64,000 nucleotides of DNA from JBBDIX01 sp050486225 (GTDB taxonomy: Bacteria > Actinomycetota > Nitriliruptoria > Nitriliruptorales > Nitriliruptoraceae), in contig JBJHCV010000002.1 in assembly GCA_050486225.1 (NCBI GenBank), positions 186,001 to 250,000 on the forward strand, written 5' to 3'. A program made the translations under genes and the position numbers. This document shows positions 43,979 through 53,246 of this stretch, one piece after another. The notes beneath the pieces were generated by a model. That model was not told the DNA's origin. It searched no databases and saw only the letters and a program-made list of their open reading frames with translations. Position 1 is the stretch's first letter, and each line of letters begins with the position of its first letter.

Positions 43979-45910
43979 ATGGTCTCGGACACCCCCGGCG
44001 ACGTCGCGCGCATCGCCGAACTCGAGGAACGACTCGCGATGGCGGAACAGCGGTTCCGACTCGCAATGCAGCACGCGCCGTCCGGGATGGCGCTGCTCGA
44101 CCTGGACTGCAACCTGCTCGCGGTCAACCAGACCCTGTGCGAGTTCCTGGGACGCACCGAGGCCGAACTGCTGACGATGACCTCGCTCGACGTGACACAC
44201 CCCGACGACGTCGCAGAGGACGTGGAGCACGGGAGACGCGTCATCGCGGGAGAACACCTGCGGCCGATCGAGAAGCGCTACGTCCGTCCTGACGGTTCCG
44301 TGGTGTGGGGACTCCTCGGTGTGTCGGTCGTCCACGACTCGTCGGGCACCCCCATCCAGATGATCGGTCAGGTGGTGGACGTCACGGATCGACACCGCGT
44401 CCAGGAGTCCCGGGACCACAGCGACTGGCTCGAGCACGCGGCCGAGTCGCTCGGTCGCATCGGAGGCTGGTCGATCGACCTCGACACCGGCGCGGTCGAG
44501 TGGGCCAGCCAGGTCTTCGAGGTCATGGATCACCGGGGCACCGACGAGCCCGACCTCGACACCATCCTCGGCCTGCTCGCGCCGCCGGACCGCACCCGGG
44601 TCCAGCAGGCGCTGCAGCGCTGTGGGGCCGACGGCACACCGTTCGACCTCGAGGTGGAGATCCGCAGTCTCACCGGACGCCAGATGCACGGGCGAGTGAT
44701 CGGACGGCGGCAGCACGACGCCCAGGGCCGTCCCACCCACGTCGTCGGCGCGTTCCAGGACATCACCGAGCAGCGGGCCGTCGAGGAACGAGCCTCCGAC
44801 CTCGCCACCCGACTCACGACGACACTGGAGAGCATCACCGACGCCGTGTTCACCCTGGACCTCGAGTGGCGCTTCACGTTCCTCAACGCACGCGCCGAAC
44901 GCCTGCTGCAGCGCACGCGCGACGAACTGCTCGGACGCGTGGTGTGGGACGAGTTCCCCGAGGCGGTGCACACCGAGCTGTACGACGCCTACAACCGGGC
45001 CGTCGACGAACAGGTCACCGTCGACATCGACGCGATCCACTACGCCCCGCTCGACACCTGGTTCGAGGTGCACGCGTTCCCCTCCGAGCAGGGCGTCGCC
45101 GTCTACTTCCGGGATGCCGGGGAACGCATCGCACACCAACGGTCCCAGCAGGCCGTCATCGACGCCGAACGCGAGGTGTCCGCACGGCTGCGCAGCCTCG
45201 ACCGGATGAAGAACTCGTTCCTGTCCGCGGTGTCCCACGAACTGCGCACGCCGCTGGCGATCGTGCAGGGCAACGCGGCGACCCTGCGCAGGCTGCGCGG
45301 GTCGCTGTCCGAGGACACCCGGGCCGAACTCGAGGACGCGCTCGCGGCGCACGCGACGCGACTCGACAACCTGCTCGCGGACCTGCTCGACGTCGACCGC
45401 CTCACCCGCGCCAGCGCCGAGGTGCTCGACGTTCCGTTCGACGCCGCTGCGCTCGCCCGCCGCGTGGTGGCCGACAACCCGCACCGCGATCGCATCGTCG
45501 TCGACGCACCCGACTCGCTGCGGGTGGTGGCCGATCCGGTGCAGGTGGAGCGCATCCTCGTCAACCTCGTCGACAACGCGACCAAGTACGCACCGGGCGG
45601 TACCGTGACCGTTCGGCTCAGGTCGATCGGAGACGGCGGTGCAGGCATCGAGGTCCACGACGAGGGGCCCGGCATCCCGCCCGAGGAACTCGCCCGGGTG
45701 TTCGAGCCGTTCTACCGATCCGACGACGGGGACGACGCCCGTCCCGGAACCGGGATCGGGCTGGCGCTCGTGTCCGAGTTCGCCGCGATGCACTCAGGTC
45801 GTGCCTGGGCGGAATCGGCCGACTCGGGAGGCGCCCACCTGTACGTCGACATCCCTCCGCCGGACGAACGTGCCGCGCTGGCGTCCCGGAGCGCCCGTGT
45901 GACGACCTGA
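43979..45910 (+). CDS. Triple-PAS sensor histidine kinase
   Basis: A 643-residue soluble kinase. Three PAS domains (about 20-140, 150-270 and 285-395) lead to a HisKA domain with phospho-acceptor His420 (SAVSHELRTPLA) and a HATPase with NLVDNATKYAPGG, EVHDEGPGIP and GTGIGLALVSEF. It has no membrane helix, so it senses an intracellular signal such as redox state, a flavin or heme. No response regulator is adjacent. CAGGAG lies 7 nt before ATG. TspO follows 18 bp later and is probably co-transcribed. Confidence 0.93.
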   Translation: MVSDTPGDVARIAELEERLAMAEQRFRLAMQHAPSGMALLDLDCNLLAVNQTLCEFLGRTEAELLTMTSLDVTHPDDVAEDVEHGRRVIAGEHLRPIEKRYVRPDGSVVWGLLGVSVVHDSSGTPIQMIGQVVDVTDRHRVQESRDHSDWLEHAAESLGRIGGWSIDLDTGAVEWASQVFEVMDHRGTDEPDLDTILGLLAPPDRTRVQQALQRCGADGTPFDLEVEIRSLTGRQMHGRVIGRRQHDAQGRPTHVVGAFQDITEQRAVEERASDLATRLTTTLESITDAVFTLDLEWRFTFLNARAERLLQRTRDELLGRVVWDEFPEAVHTELYDAYNRAVDEQVTVDIDAIHYAPLDTWFEVHAFPSEQGVAVYFRDAGERIAHQRSQQAVIDAEREVSARLRSLDRMKNSFLSAVSHELRTPLAIVQGNAATLRRLRGSLSEDTRAELEDALAAHATRLDNLLADLLDVDRLTRASAEVLDVPFDAAALARRVVADNPHRDRIVVDAPDSLRVVADPVQVERILVNLVDNATKYAPGGTVTVRLRSIGDGGAGIEVHDEGPGIPPEELARVFEPFYRSDDGDDARPGTGIGLALVSEFAAMHSGRAWAESADSGGAHLYVDIPPPDERAALASRSARVTT

Positions 45911-45928
45911 CTCGGGGAGGTGGATCCG

Positions 45929-46444
45929 ATGCCCGCCCAGTCGCGCACCGCGCGTGTGCACGTGCTCGCGCTGGTCGGCTTCCTCGCCGCCAGCCTCGCC
46001 GCAGGCGGCATCGGTGCACTGCTTCAGGGACCGACGGCGCGGGTCACGGCTCGGTACGCCGCCTTCGAACTGCCGTCCTGGGCTCCGGACGGTTCGGTGT
46101 TCGGCATCGTGTGGCCCGTGCTGTACGTGCTCATCGCACTTGCGGCGTGGCAACTGTGGCGCAGCACCTCCGACCGGGGACGGCTGAGGACGGCACTGAC
46201 CCTGTGGGCTGCACAACTGGTGCTCAACGCCGTGTGGCCGGGGGTGTTCTTCGGCATCCCGGCACCGGGCGCGGCGATCGTGGTCATCGTCGTGCTCGAC
46301 GTGACGGTCGCCCTGACCATCCGAGCCTTCTGGCGCCACGACCGCGTCGCCGCGCTGCTGCTCGCCCCCTACCTGGCGTGGATCCTGTTCGCGACGGCCC
46401 TGAACGTGGCCGTGTGGATGATGAACCCCGGATTCGGTGGCTGA
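45929..46444 (+). CDS. tspO: TspO/MBR (translocator) family protein
   Basis: A 171-residue five-helix membrane protein. Family marks are LPSWAPDGSVFGIVWPVLYV, LWAAQLVLNAVWPGVFFG and ATALNVAVWMMN. TspO binds porphyrins, cholesterol-like ligands or tetrapyrroles. ATG 45929 is chosen because GGGGAGG lies 8-9 nt upstream; GTG 45920 is in frame but next to the SD. It is in the operon with the PAS histidine kinase. Confidence 0.9.
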   Translation: MPAQSRTARVHVLALVGFLAASLAAGGIGALLQGPTARVTARYAAFELPSWAPDGSVFGIVWPVLYVLIALAAWQLWRSTSDRGRLRTALTLWAAQLVLNAVWPGVFFGIPAPGAAIVVIVVLDVTVALTIRAFWRHDRVAALLLAPYLAWILFATALNVAVWMMNPGFGG

Positions 46445-46476
46445 ACGGACCCTGCCCGGTCGATCCCCCCGTTCAG
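46441..46476. terminator. Hairpin between tspO and rlmA
   Basis: CTGAACGG (46441-46448) pairs with CCGTTCAG (46469-46476) across a 20-base loop between convergent genes. It covers both stop codons. Confidence 0.4.
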
Positions 46477-47408
46477 TGCCCTGCGGCCGCATCGGTCACG
46501 GCGGCGGACCGCGCCCGAGGCCGATACCACCGGCACACCCACGAGAACGTCACCGGGCGGGCCAGCGAGGTCGGTCCCAGGCGTGTCGAGATCTCGTCAC
46601 GGGTGGCATGGACCCCGGCCGGGCCCATCGCGACGAGGTCGACGGCCACGTCGTGCGACACGGTCTGGATCACGTCCACGGCCTCGCGGCCCTGTGCCTC
46701 GAACATGCCGGAGAACTGCTCGTCGACCCGGGCGTCCTTGTCCGGATCGACGGTCACGAGGCCGACCGGCTCCGCGACCTCGCGCAGGTGACCGGGGCCC
46801 GGGGTGACCACCACGAGGGTTCCCGTCGGGCGCAGCACGCGGTGGAACTCTGGCGGGTTACGCGGCGCGAACACGTCGAGCACGACGTCCACGGACCCGT
46901 CGGCGACCGGCCAGCGCTCCCACAGGTCGACCCGGATCGCCGCGACTGCCGGCCCGCGACGCGCCGCACGACGCAGGGCCGGTGCGGACAGGTCGAGCAC
47001 CAGCCCGCCGACCGACGGCGACCGCGCCCAACCCTCGTCGCCGTCGTGTGGTTCGGGATCGAACGCATCTGCGAGCACCGCCGCGAGCAGGTGTCCCGTG
47101 CCGCCACCGGCGTCGAGCGCGACCCGCACGGGTTCTCGCGACGTCGCCTGCCGCACGACCTCGGCGACCCGTCGCTCGAGGGATTCGAGGAGCCCGGCGT
47201 CCTCGACGCGCTCGCGTGCGGCCACCATCGCGGGCAGGTCACCCTCCACGCGTGGCGCACGCGCGAACAGGCTCACGTACCCCTGACGGGCGACGTCGAA
47301 GGCGTGCCCCGCCGCGCAGCGCAGGGTGCGGTCGACCACGTCGAGGGACGCGCGGCAGTGGGGACACGCGAGCACGCGGACGAGGTGGTCTGCAGGCACG
47401 GACGGCAC
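46473..47408 (-). CDS. rlmA: RlmA-like 23S rRNA guanine-N1 methyltransferase
   Basis: A 311-residue SAM-dependent methyltransferase. The N-terminal zinc ribbon CPHC...LRCAAGHAFDVARQGYVSL is diagnostic of RlmA, and the SAM motif ALDAGGGTGHLL follows at about residue 90. RlmA proteins methylate G745 or G748 in 23S rRNA; Gram-positive members (TlrB) use G748 and affect macrolide binding. GTG 47408 follows GGGAGG by 5 nt. Confidence 0.87.
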   Translation of the reverse strand: MPSVPADHLVRVLACPHCRASLDVVDRTLRCAAGHAFDVARQGYVSLFARAPRVEGDLPAMVAARERVEDAGLLESLERRVAEVVRQATSREPVRVALDAGGGTGHLLAAVLADAFDPEPHDGDEGWARSPSVGGLVLDLSAPALRRAARRGPAVAAIRVDLWERWPVADGSVDVVLDVFAPRNPPEFHRVLRPTGTLVVVTPGPGHLREVAEPVGLVTVDPDKDARVDEQFSGMFEAQGREAVDVIQTVSHDVAVDLVAMGPAGVHATRDEISTRLGPTSLARPVTFSWVCRWYRPRARSAAVTDAAAGH

Positions 47409-47533
47409 GCCGACCTCCCGGGGTGCAGCGACGTGGGTGACGCAACCTTCGCACGGTCCGAGGCACCACGCACGTCGCATGCTCTGTCCGATTCCCGCGA
47501 GCGAACCTGCGTCGGAGCGGCAATGCTTGCCCC

Positions 47534-49129
47534 ATGCACACGACACCAGCCACCCCCGACTCCGGCTCGGCGACGCCCGTCGCCCGCCCGCGCGGCGGCT
47601 CTCCCCCCGCCTCCGGTCACGCGGGTGGCACCACGTCGACGACCGGGGCCGACGACGCCGGTCGGTTCGCGGCACTTCGCGCCCGGGACGCCCGGTTCGA
47701 CGGGACGTTCTGGTTCGGGGTCACGACCACCGGGATCTACTGCCGTCCGAGCTGTCCGTCACGTGCCCCGCACCCACGCAACGTCCGGTTCTTCGTCGAC
47801 GCGGCCGCCGCCCAGCAGGCCGGGTTCCGTGCGTGCCGCAGGTGCCGACCCGACGCCGTGCCCGGCTCCCCCGACTGGGACACGCGCGCCGACGTGACGG
47901 GCCGTGCGATGCGGCTCATCGCCGACGGTGTCGTCGACCGCGAGGGCGTGGCGGGTCTGGCCCAGCGCGTCGGGTACTCGCCCCGCCAGCTGCACCGCGT
48001 GCTGGTGTCCGACACCGGCGCCACGCCGCTCGCGCTCGCACGCGTCCGCCGCGTGCACCTGGCACGCACCCTGATCGAGACCACGGACCTCCCGTTCGCG
48101 CAGGTGGCGTTCGCCGCCGGGTTCTCGAGCATCCGCCAGTTCAACGCGACGATCGAGGACGTCGCGGCGTCGACACCGACCCGGCTGCGTGCCGCGGCTC
48201 GCCGTCAGCCGGACACCGGCGCCACGCGTGCGCAGTCCCCCGTCGACCTGCACCTGCGTCTCGCCCATCGAGCACCGTTCGCCCGTGACGCGGCCTTCGG
48301 CGACCTTGCGCGGCACCTCGTGGCCGCGGTCGAGCAGTTCGCCGGTGGCACGTTCTGGCGCACCGTGCACCTGCCGAACGGTCCCGCCGTGGTCGGCCTG
48401 CGACCCGACGGCACCGCAGTCCACGCCCACCTGCGCCTGTCCTCTCCACGCGATCTGCCCGCCGCGATCCGTCGATGCCGTCGTCTGCTCGACCTCGACG
48501 CTGATCCGGTGGCCATCGACGAGGCACTGACCGACGATCCCGCACTGCGCGACCTCGTTCGCCGCACCCCGGGCATCCGGGTGGTGGGGAGTGTCGACGG
48601 CTTCGAGGCGGCTGTTCGCGTCGTGCTGTCGCAGCGCGTGAGCCTCGGTGCGGCTCGAACCGTCACCCACCGGTTCGTGGAGGCCCACGGCACACCGCTG
48701 CCGGACCGGCTGCGCGACGACCGGCAGGACGCACCCGGGGGCGGATCGGCACCACCGCGACTGTTCCCGACCGCGGAGCAGGTCGCCGCACTCGACCCGG
48801 CGGCGCTGGTCCTGCCCCGGCACCGGGCGCCGACCGTCCACGCGATCGCGACTGCGGTCGCCTCGGGAGACCTCGACCTGTCGGACGGCGCGGATCGGGC
48901 CCGGACCAGGGCTCGGATCGCGCAGATCGACGGCGTCGGGCCGTGGACCGTGGAGCTGACCGCCATGCGCGCCCTGCGGGACCCCGACGCGTTCTGTTCG
49001 TCGGACCTCGTGCTGCGTCGTTCCGCTGCCGCCTGTCGCATCGCCGACCTCGAAGCACACTCGATGCGCTGGCGACCTTGGCGCAGCCACGCCGCCGCCC
49101 ACCTGTGGAACCTGGAGGCCGCCGCATGA
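47534..49129 (+). CDS. Ada-AlkA fusion: methylation sensor/regulator plus 3-methyladenine glycosylase
   Basis: A 531-residue DNA-alkylation protein. An Ada zinc/methyl-sensor domain (about 45-115, YCRPSCPSR then CRRCRP, four cysteines), an AraC-type helix-turn-helix (about 120-210), and an AlkA glycosylase domain (about 235-531) with a HhH motif IAQIDGVGPWTVELTAM and the catalytic-Asp stretch SSDLVLRR. It lacks the Ada C-terminal methyltransferase, which is the separate ogt gene beginning within its stop (ATGA overlap). It is likely autoinduced by methylation damage. Confidence 0.92.
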   Translation: MHTTPATPDSGSATPVARPRGGSPPASGHAGGTTSTTGADDAGRFAALRARDARFDGTFWFGVTTTGIYCRPSCPSRAPHPRNVRFFVDAAAAQQAGFRACRRCRPDAVPGSPDWDTRADVTGRAMRLIADGVVDREGVAGLAQRVGYSPRQLHRVLVSDTGATPLALARVRRVHLARTLIETTDLPFAQVAFAAGFSSIRQFNATIEDVAASTPTRLRAAARRQPDTGATRAQSPVDLHLRLAHRAPFARDAAFGDLARHLVAAVEQFAGGTFWRTVHLPNGPAVVGLRPDGTAVHAHLRLSSPRDLPAAIRRCRRLLDLDADPVAIDEALTDDPALRDLVRRTPGIRVVGSVDGFEAAVRVVLSQRVSLGAARTVTHRFVEAHGTPLPDRLRDDRQDAPGGGSAPPRLFPTAEQVAALDPAALVLPRHRAPTVHAIATAVASGDLDLSDGADRARTRARIAQIDGVGPWTVELTAMRALRDPDAFCSSDLVLRRSAAACRIADLEAHSMRWRPWRSHAAAHLWNLEAAA

Positions 49130-49602
49130 CCGTCCATGCCCACCTGCCCAGCCGGCTCGGTGACCTGCTGGTGACCGCCGACGACGGAGCCGTCACCGGC
49201 CTGTACCTGCCGGGGCACCGCCGAGGTCCCGAGGTCTCGGCCGCCTGGATCCACGACCCGGACGCGTTCGACGCACTCCGCGAGCAACTCGACGAGTACC
49301 TGTCCGGGAGCAGGACGACGTTCGACGTCCGCATCCACCTCGACGGCACCCCGCTGCAGCGCCGGGTGTGGCAGGAACTGCAGGCCCTGGGGTACGGCGA
49401 ACGGGTGTCCTACGGGACGCTCGCACATCGCATCGGCCGGCCGACGGCGGTGCGCGCCGTGGCCTCCGCGATCGCCCGCAATCCCGTCAGCATCGTGGTG
49501 CCGTGCCACCGGGTCGTCGGCGCCGACGGGCGACTCACCGGCTATGCCGGCGGGGTCGAACGCAAGCAGTGGCTGCTCGACCTTGAGTCTCGCGCCGCCT
49601 GA
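49126..49602 (+). CDS. ogt: Methylated-DNA-protein-cysteine methyltransferase
   Basis: A 158-residue suicide repair enzyme removing alkyl groups from O6-guanine. It contains the active-site PCHRV (Cys127) and the preceding DNA-recognition GYGERVSYGTLAHRIGRPTAVRAVASAI. The first four bases overlap the Ada-AlkA stop, so the two are translationally coupled. It complements the missing Ada C-terminal domain. A separate ATL homologue without a cysteine is at 26197-26466. Confidence 0.96.
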   Translation: MTVHAHLPSRLGDLLVTADDGAVTGLYLPGHRRGPEVSAAWIHDPDAFDALREQLDEYLSGSRTTFDVRIHLDGTPLQRRVWQELQALGYGERVSYGTLAHRIGRPTAVRAVASAIARNPVSIVVPCHRVVGADGRLTGYAGGVERKQWLLDLESRAA

Positions 49603-49617
49603 CCACCGCCCTGCACG

Positions 49618-50343
49618 TCAGAACTCGAACACCTCGACACGGAGTGCCGCGCCCAGACCGACGCTCGCGCCGGTCTCCTCGAGGTTCCAGCGGACGAACT
49701 CGGGATCCGCCATCGGGTGGTCGCCGAGCCCCTCGAGGTAGGCACGGTGCTCCGCAAGTGATGCGACGGCCGCGTCCACGTGGCCCGTCACGTCGACGGC
49801 GTGGCGCGCCTGCGGCGAGTTCGCCACGAGGAGTCGCCGGACGGCATGCGGTTCCCCACCGGTTCCCGGGAAGATCCACCGGTTGCCGGCATCGGCCACC
49901 GCGTCGATCAGTGCCGAGCCCAGTGCCCGGTGGTCCGCGGAGTTGAACGACCCCGGACGTCCCCAGTCCGCCCGGTGGTTGAGGGTGACCAGCGTGTCGG
50001 GCCGGTGCCGTCGGATCGCCGCGGCGAGGTCGCGCCGCAGGTCCACGTCGTGGACCAGCACGCCGTCGGGACGGTCGAGGAACTCGACGACGTCGACCCC
50101 GACCACGGCGGCCGAACGCCGCTGCTCCTCCTCGCGCAGCGGTGCACTGCGATCGGGGGGGATCGCGTCGATCCCGGCCTCACCTCGGGTCGCGAGCAGG
50201 TAGGTCACGCGATGGCCGGCCGTCGTCCAGCGTGCGACCGCTGCCGCCGCGCCGTACTCGAGGTCGTCGGGATGGGCCACCACGGCGAGCACCCGCGACA
50301 CGTCCGGGTCGTACACCTCGAGGCCGTCGGCGACGTCGGTCAT
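49618..50343 (-). CDS. PIG-L family deacetylase (LmbE-like)
   Basis: A 241-residue zinc hydrolase with the metal motif AHPDDLE, a Arg/Asp-containing TLNHRADW and the third ligand in NSADHRALG. Actinobacterial members (MshB, Mca) deacetylate GlcNAc-inositol or mycothiol conjugates, so a mycothiol-related job is possible but unproved. AGGAG lies 4 nt before ATG 50343; the frame extends upstream without homology. Confidence 0.88.
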   Translation of the reverse strand: MTDVADGLEVYDPDVSRVLAVVAHPDDLEYGAAAAVARWTTAGHRVTYLLATRGEAGIDAIPPDRSAPLREEEQRRSAAVVGVDVVEFLDRPDGVLVHDVDLRRDLAAAIRRHRPDTLVTLNHRADWGRPGSFNSADHRALGSALIDAVADAGNRWIFPGTGGEPHAVRRLLVANSPQARHAVDVTGHVDAAVASLAEHRAYLEGLGDHPMADPEFVRWNLEETGASVGLGAALRVEVFEF

Positions 50344-50471
50344 CCGGACTCCTGTCGTGGGTCGAACCAGGGCGTGCGTTGCGGTTCCGGTGTCGACCCT
50401 ACCGTCGTGTGGTCGCCCGGAGGCGGGCGACGACGGACCGATACGCTGCCGGGAGACGAGACGAGGGCCAC

Positions 50472-51872
50472 GTGACGCGCGCGAGAGACGTCTGCTCGCG
50501 GATCCGACTGGGGATCGCGGCGGTCGCACTGTGCGCCGGAGTCGTGCTTGTCGTGGCTCCGGCCTCGGGAGCGGAGTCCATCGGTTCCGTCGGGGTCACC
50601 GAGGTGAACGGGCCCATCACCCCGGTCGTCCGTGACCACCTCGCGGACACGATCGTCGACGCGACCGCCGCAGGCCACAACGCCCTGGTGATCCGACTCA
50701 ACACACCCGGCGGTGGACTCGACGTCACCCGCGAGATCGCCAACCTGCTGCTCGACGCGCCGATCCCCACGATCGTCTACGTCGCACCGGCCGGTTCGGA
50801 CGCGGGATCCGCCGGCACCTTCATCACGTATGCCGCGCACGTCGCGGCGATGGCTCCGGCCACGACCATCGGCGCGGCCACCCCCGTGGACCTCGAGGGC
50901 GGTGAGGTCGGCGACAAGATCGTGGAGAACACGCTGGCGTTCGGGCTGGCGCTCGCCGAGTTCCGGGACCGTGACGCGACCTTCATCGAGGCGGCCATCC
51001 GCGACGGCCGATCCGTCACCTCCACGGTCGCACTCGAGGCCGGCGCGATCGACGTCGTGTCACCGAGCACGGAGCAGCTGCTCGTCGAGGTGCACGGCCG
51101 CGAGGTGGTCGTCGGGGACACGCCGGTCACCCTCGACACGGCCGGCGCCGTGCTCGTCGAGATGGAGATGACCGGCACGCGCAGCCTCCTGCAGATCCTC
51201 GCGAACCCGAACCTCGCGTTCGTCTTCCTGTCGCTGGGCACGCTGGCGATCCTCTACGAGATCGCCAATCCGGGGCTGGGTCTGGGCGGGGTCGCCGGGG
51301 TCGTGATGCTGATCCTCGCGATGTTCTCGCTCGCGGTCCTGCCCGTGAACTATGCAGGCGCGGCGCTGCTGGTGGTGGCCCTGGCGATGTTCATCGCCGA
51401 ACTGTTCGCACCCGGCATCGGGGTCGGTGCGGCGGGAGGCACCGCAGCGCTGGTGCTCGGTGGCCTGTTCCTGTTCCAGGCCCAGACGGGAGTCGGTGTG
51501 GACCTGTGGGTGCTGATCCCGACGGCTGTCGTCACGTTCGGACTCGTGGTGTTCGCCGGCGTGCTGGTCAACCGCACGCGCGGCCAGACGTCTCGGGCCG
51601 CCTCCGACTACCTGCTCGGCAGGCACACCACCGTCGCACAGGTCCTCGACGGTCAGGCGAGGGCCCGGATCGACGGCATCCTGTGGAGGGTCCGCCCGGC
51701 CGAACCCGACGTGGAGCTTCGGGTCGGTGACGAGGTCGAGATCGTGCGACGCGACAATCTCGACCTGCACGTGCTGCCCACGACCCTGATCGAGGAACGT
51801 CGCCGCGGCGACACCGAGGCGGCCGACGCCGCCGACCCGACGACAGCCCCCGCACACGAGGAGACGACATGA
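50472..51872 (+). CDS. nfeD: NfeD-type membrane-bound ClpP-class serine protease
   Basis: A 466-residue protein. A signal or anchor helix (about 10-35) precedes a ClpP-class protease domain (about 40-235) with nucleophile Ser113 (SAGTFITYAAH) and base Lys149 (GDKIVEN). Four membrane segments follow (about 245-365), then the NfeD OB-fold. GTG 50472 follows GAGGG. It overlaps the slipin gene by 4 nt (ATGA). NfeD proteases cleave the C-terminus of stomatin-like partners. Confidence 0.92.
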   Translation: MTRARDVCSRIRLGIAAVALCAGVVLVVAPASGAESIGSVGVTEVNGPITPVVRDHLADTIVDATAAGHNALVIRLNTPGGGLDVTREIANLLLDAPIPTIVYVAPAGSDAGSAGTFITYAAHVAAMAPATTIGAATPVDLEGGEVGDKIVENTLAFGLALAEFRDRDATFIEAAIRDGRSVTSTVALEAGAIDVVSPSTEQLLVEVHGREVVVGDTPVTLDTAGAVLVEMEMTGTRSLLQILANPNLAFVFLSLGTLAILYEIANPGLGLGGVAGVVMLILAMFSLAVLPVNYAGAALLVVALAMFIAELFAPGIGVGAAGGTAALVLGGLFLFQAQTGVGVDLWVLIPTAVVTFGLVVFAGVLVNRTRGQTSRAASDYLLGRHTTVAQVLDGQARARIDGILWRVRPAEPDVELRVGDEVEIVRRDNLDLHVLPTTLIEERRRGDTEAADAADPTTAPAHEETT

Positions 51873-52699
51873 CCGGCATGACCTTCGGACTGGCCGTCGC
51901 ACTGGTGATCCTCGTCGCGATCGTGATCGCGGCGGTGAGGATCGTCGACGAGTACGAACGTGGCGTGATCTTCCGACTCGGCCGCGTGATCGGCGCGAAG
52001 GGTCCGGGCCTGTTCTTCATCGTCCCGATCATCGACCGTATGGTGAAGGTGAACCTGCAGACGGTCACCATGGACATCCCGCCACAGGACGTGATCACGC
52101 GGGACAACGTCACGATCCGGGTCAACGCGGTCACCTACTTCAACGTGACCGACCCGGTCCACGCGATCGTGAACATCCAGAACTACCTGTTCGCCACCTC
52201 GCAGGTGGCGCAGACCACCCTGCGGTCGATCCTCGGGCAGGTCGAACTCGACGAGATCCTCGTCAACCGCGACGAGATCAACGACCGCCTCGCGTCGATC
52301 ATCGACGACCTGACCAACCCCTGGGGGGTCAAGGTCACCCTCGTCGAGGTCAAGGACGTCGAACTGCCCGAGTCGATGCGGCGCGCCATGGCCCGGCAGG
52401 CCGAGGCCGAGCGGGACCGTCGCGCCAAGGTCATCCACGCCGAGGGCGAGTTCGAGGCCGCCAAGCGGCTGTCCGAGGCCGCCCACGTGATGGCGTCCGA
52501 GAGCGGATCCATGCAGTTGCGCCTGCTGCAGACGCTGGGCGACGTCACCGCGGAGAAGAACTCCACCCTCATCTTCCCCGTGCCGATCGAACTGCTGAAG
52601 TTCTTCGAGGGTGCGACCGCCACGCCGGGTGAGGCTCCGACCGAGCGAGCCGCACAGGCCGTCGAGGACGTGAAGGACGTGACGGCCCGTGACGACTGA
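51869..52699 (+). CDS. SPFH-domain stomatin-like protein (slipin)
   Basis: A 276-residue membrane-anchored protein with one N-terminal hydrophobic segment (about 5-25) and an SPFH domain (EYERGVIFRLGRVIGAKGPG onward, about 30-200), then a helical tail (RQAEAERDRRAKVIHAEGEFEAA). It organises membrane microdomains and is the partner of the NfeD protease encoded immediately before it with a 4-nt overlap. Confidence 0.94.
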   Translation: MTGMTFGLAVALVILVAIVIAAVRIVDEYERGVIFRLGRVIGAKGPGLFFIVPIIDRMVKVNLQTVTMDIPPQDVITRDNVTIRVNAVTYFNVTDPVHAIVNIQNYLFATSQVAQTTLRSILGQVELDEILVNRDEINDRLASIIDDLTNPWGVKVTLVEVKDVELPESMRRAMARQAEAERDRRAKVIHAEGEFEAAKRLSEAAHVMASESGSMQLRLLQTLGDVTAEKNSTLIFPVPIELLKFFEGATATPGEAPTERAAQAVEDVKDVTARDD

Positions 52700-52717
52700 C
52701 CCGTCGAGCGCGCGGCG

Positions 52718-53131
52718 TTGACGTCGTTCCACCGCTACCTGGGCGCAGCCATCGTGCTGCTGCTCCTGACCATCACGGTCTGGGGTCTGGTGCTGCGTGT
52801 CCTGCGACGCGACGACCCACCCGCCTCGCTGTGGGCGGTGCAGCACTGGACGGAGAACCTGCTCGCGGTGCAGGTCGTCGTCGGCCTGGTGCTGCTGATC
52901 GTCGGTCGTCGGGTGATCGGCGGTCCGCTCGTGTGGTTCCACTACCTGTACGGGTCGCTGTTCCCCCTGATCGCCATCATCGGCGGGAGGATCGCCGCGC
53001 TGCGGCGCGAACGCCGGGAGTACGTGAGCCTGGCGTGGGGCGCGTTCATCGCGTGGGCGCTGACACTGCGTGCCGTCCAGACCGCGTGCGGCAACACCCT
53101 CGCGGACCTGGCACGCTGTCTGACCCCGTGA
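52718..53131 (+). CDS. Four-helix membrane protein, unrecognised
   Basis: A 137-residue membrane protein with four hydrophobic segments (about 8-27, 47-65, 70-90 and 103-125). The start is TTG 52718, 18 bp after the slipin stop. Conserved-looking residues are HRYLG near the N-terminus and WFHYLYGSLFPLI, whose histidines sit inside or next to helices and could bind heme, but this is only a suggestion. It may be part of the NfeD-slipin operon. Confidence 0.7.
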   Translation: MTSFHRYLGAAIVLLLLTITVWGLVLRVLRRDDPPASLWAVQHWTENLLAVQVVVGLVLLIVGRRVIGGPLVWFHYLYGSLFPLIAIIGGRIAALRRERREYVSLAWGAFIAWALTLRAVQTACGNTLADLARCLTP

Positions 53132-53246
53132 CGATCCTGCGGCACACTGGACACGAGGACGCGGCACGGACACCGTGCACGAGCCTCCGATGCGACCGGC
53201 CTCGCGTCCGGTCCGACACTCCCCCGTTCCCGACCCTGGATCCCTC

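Noticed and set aside
43646..45793. 715-codon minus-strand frame ending in the zinc ribbon
   Set aside because: All but the last 45 codons are antisense to the PAS histidine kinase; only the end has its own ribosome-binding site.
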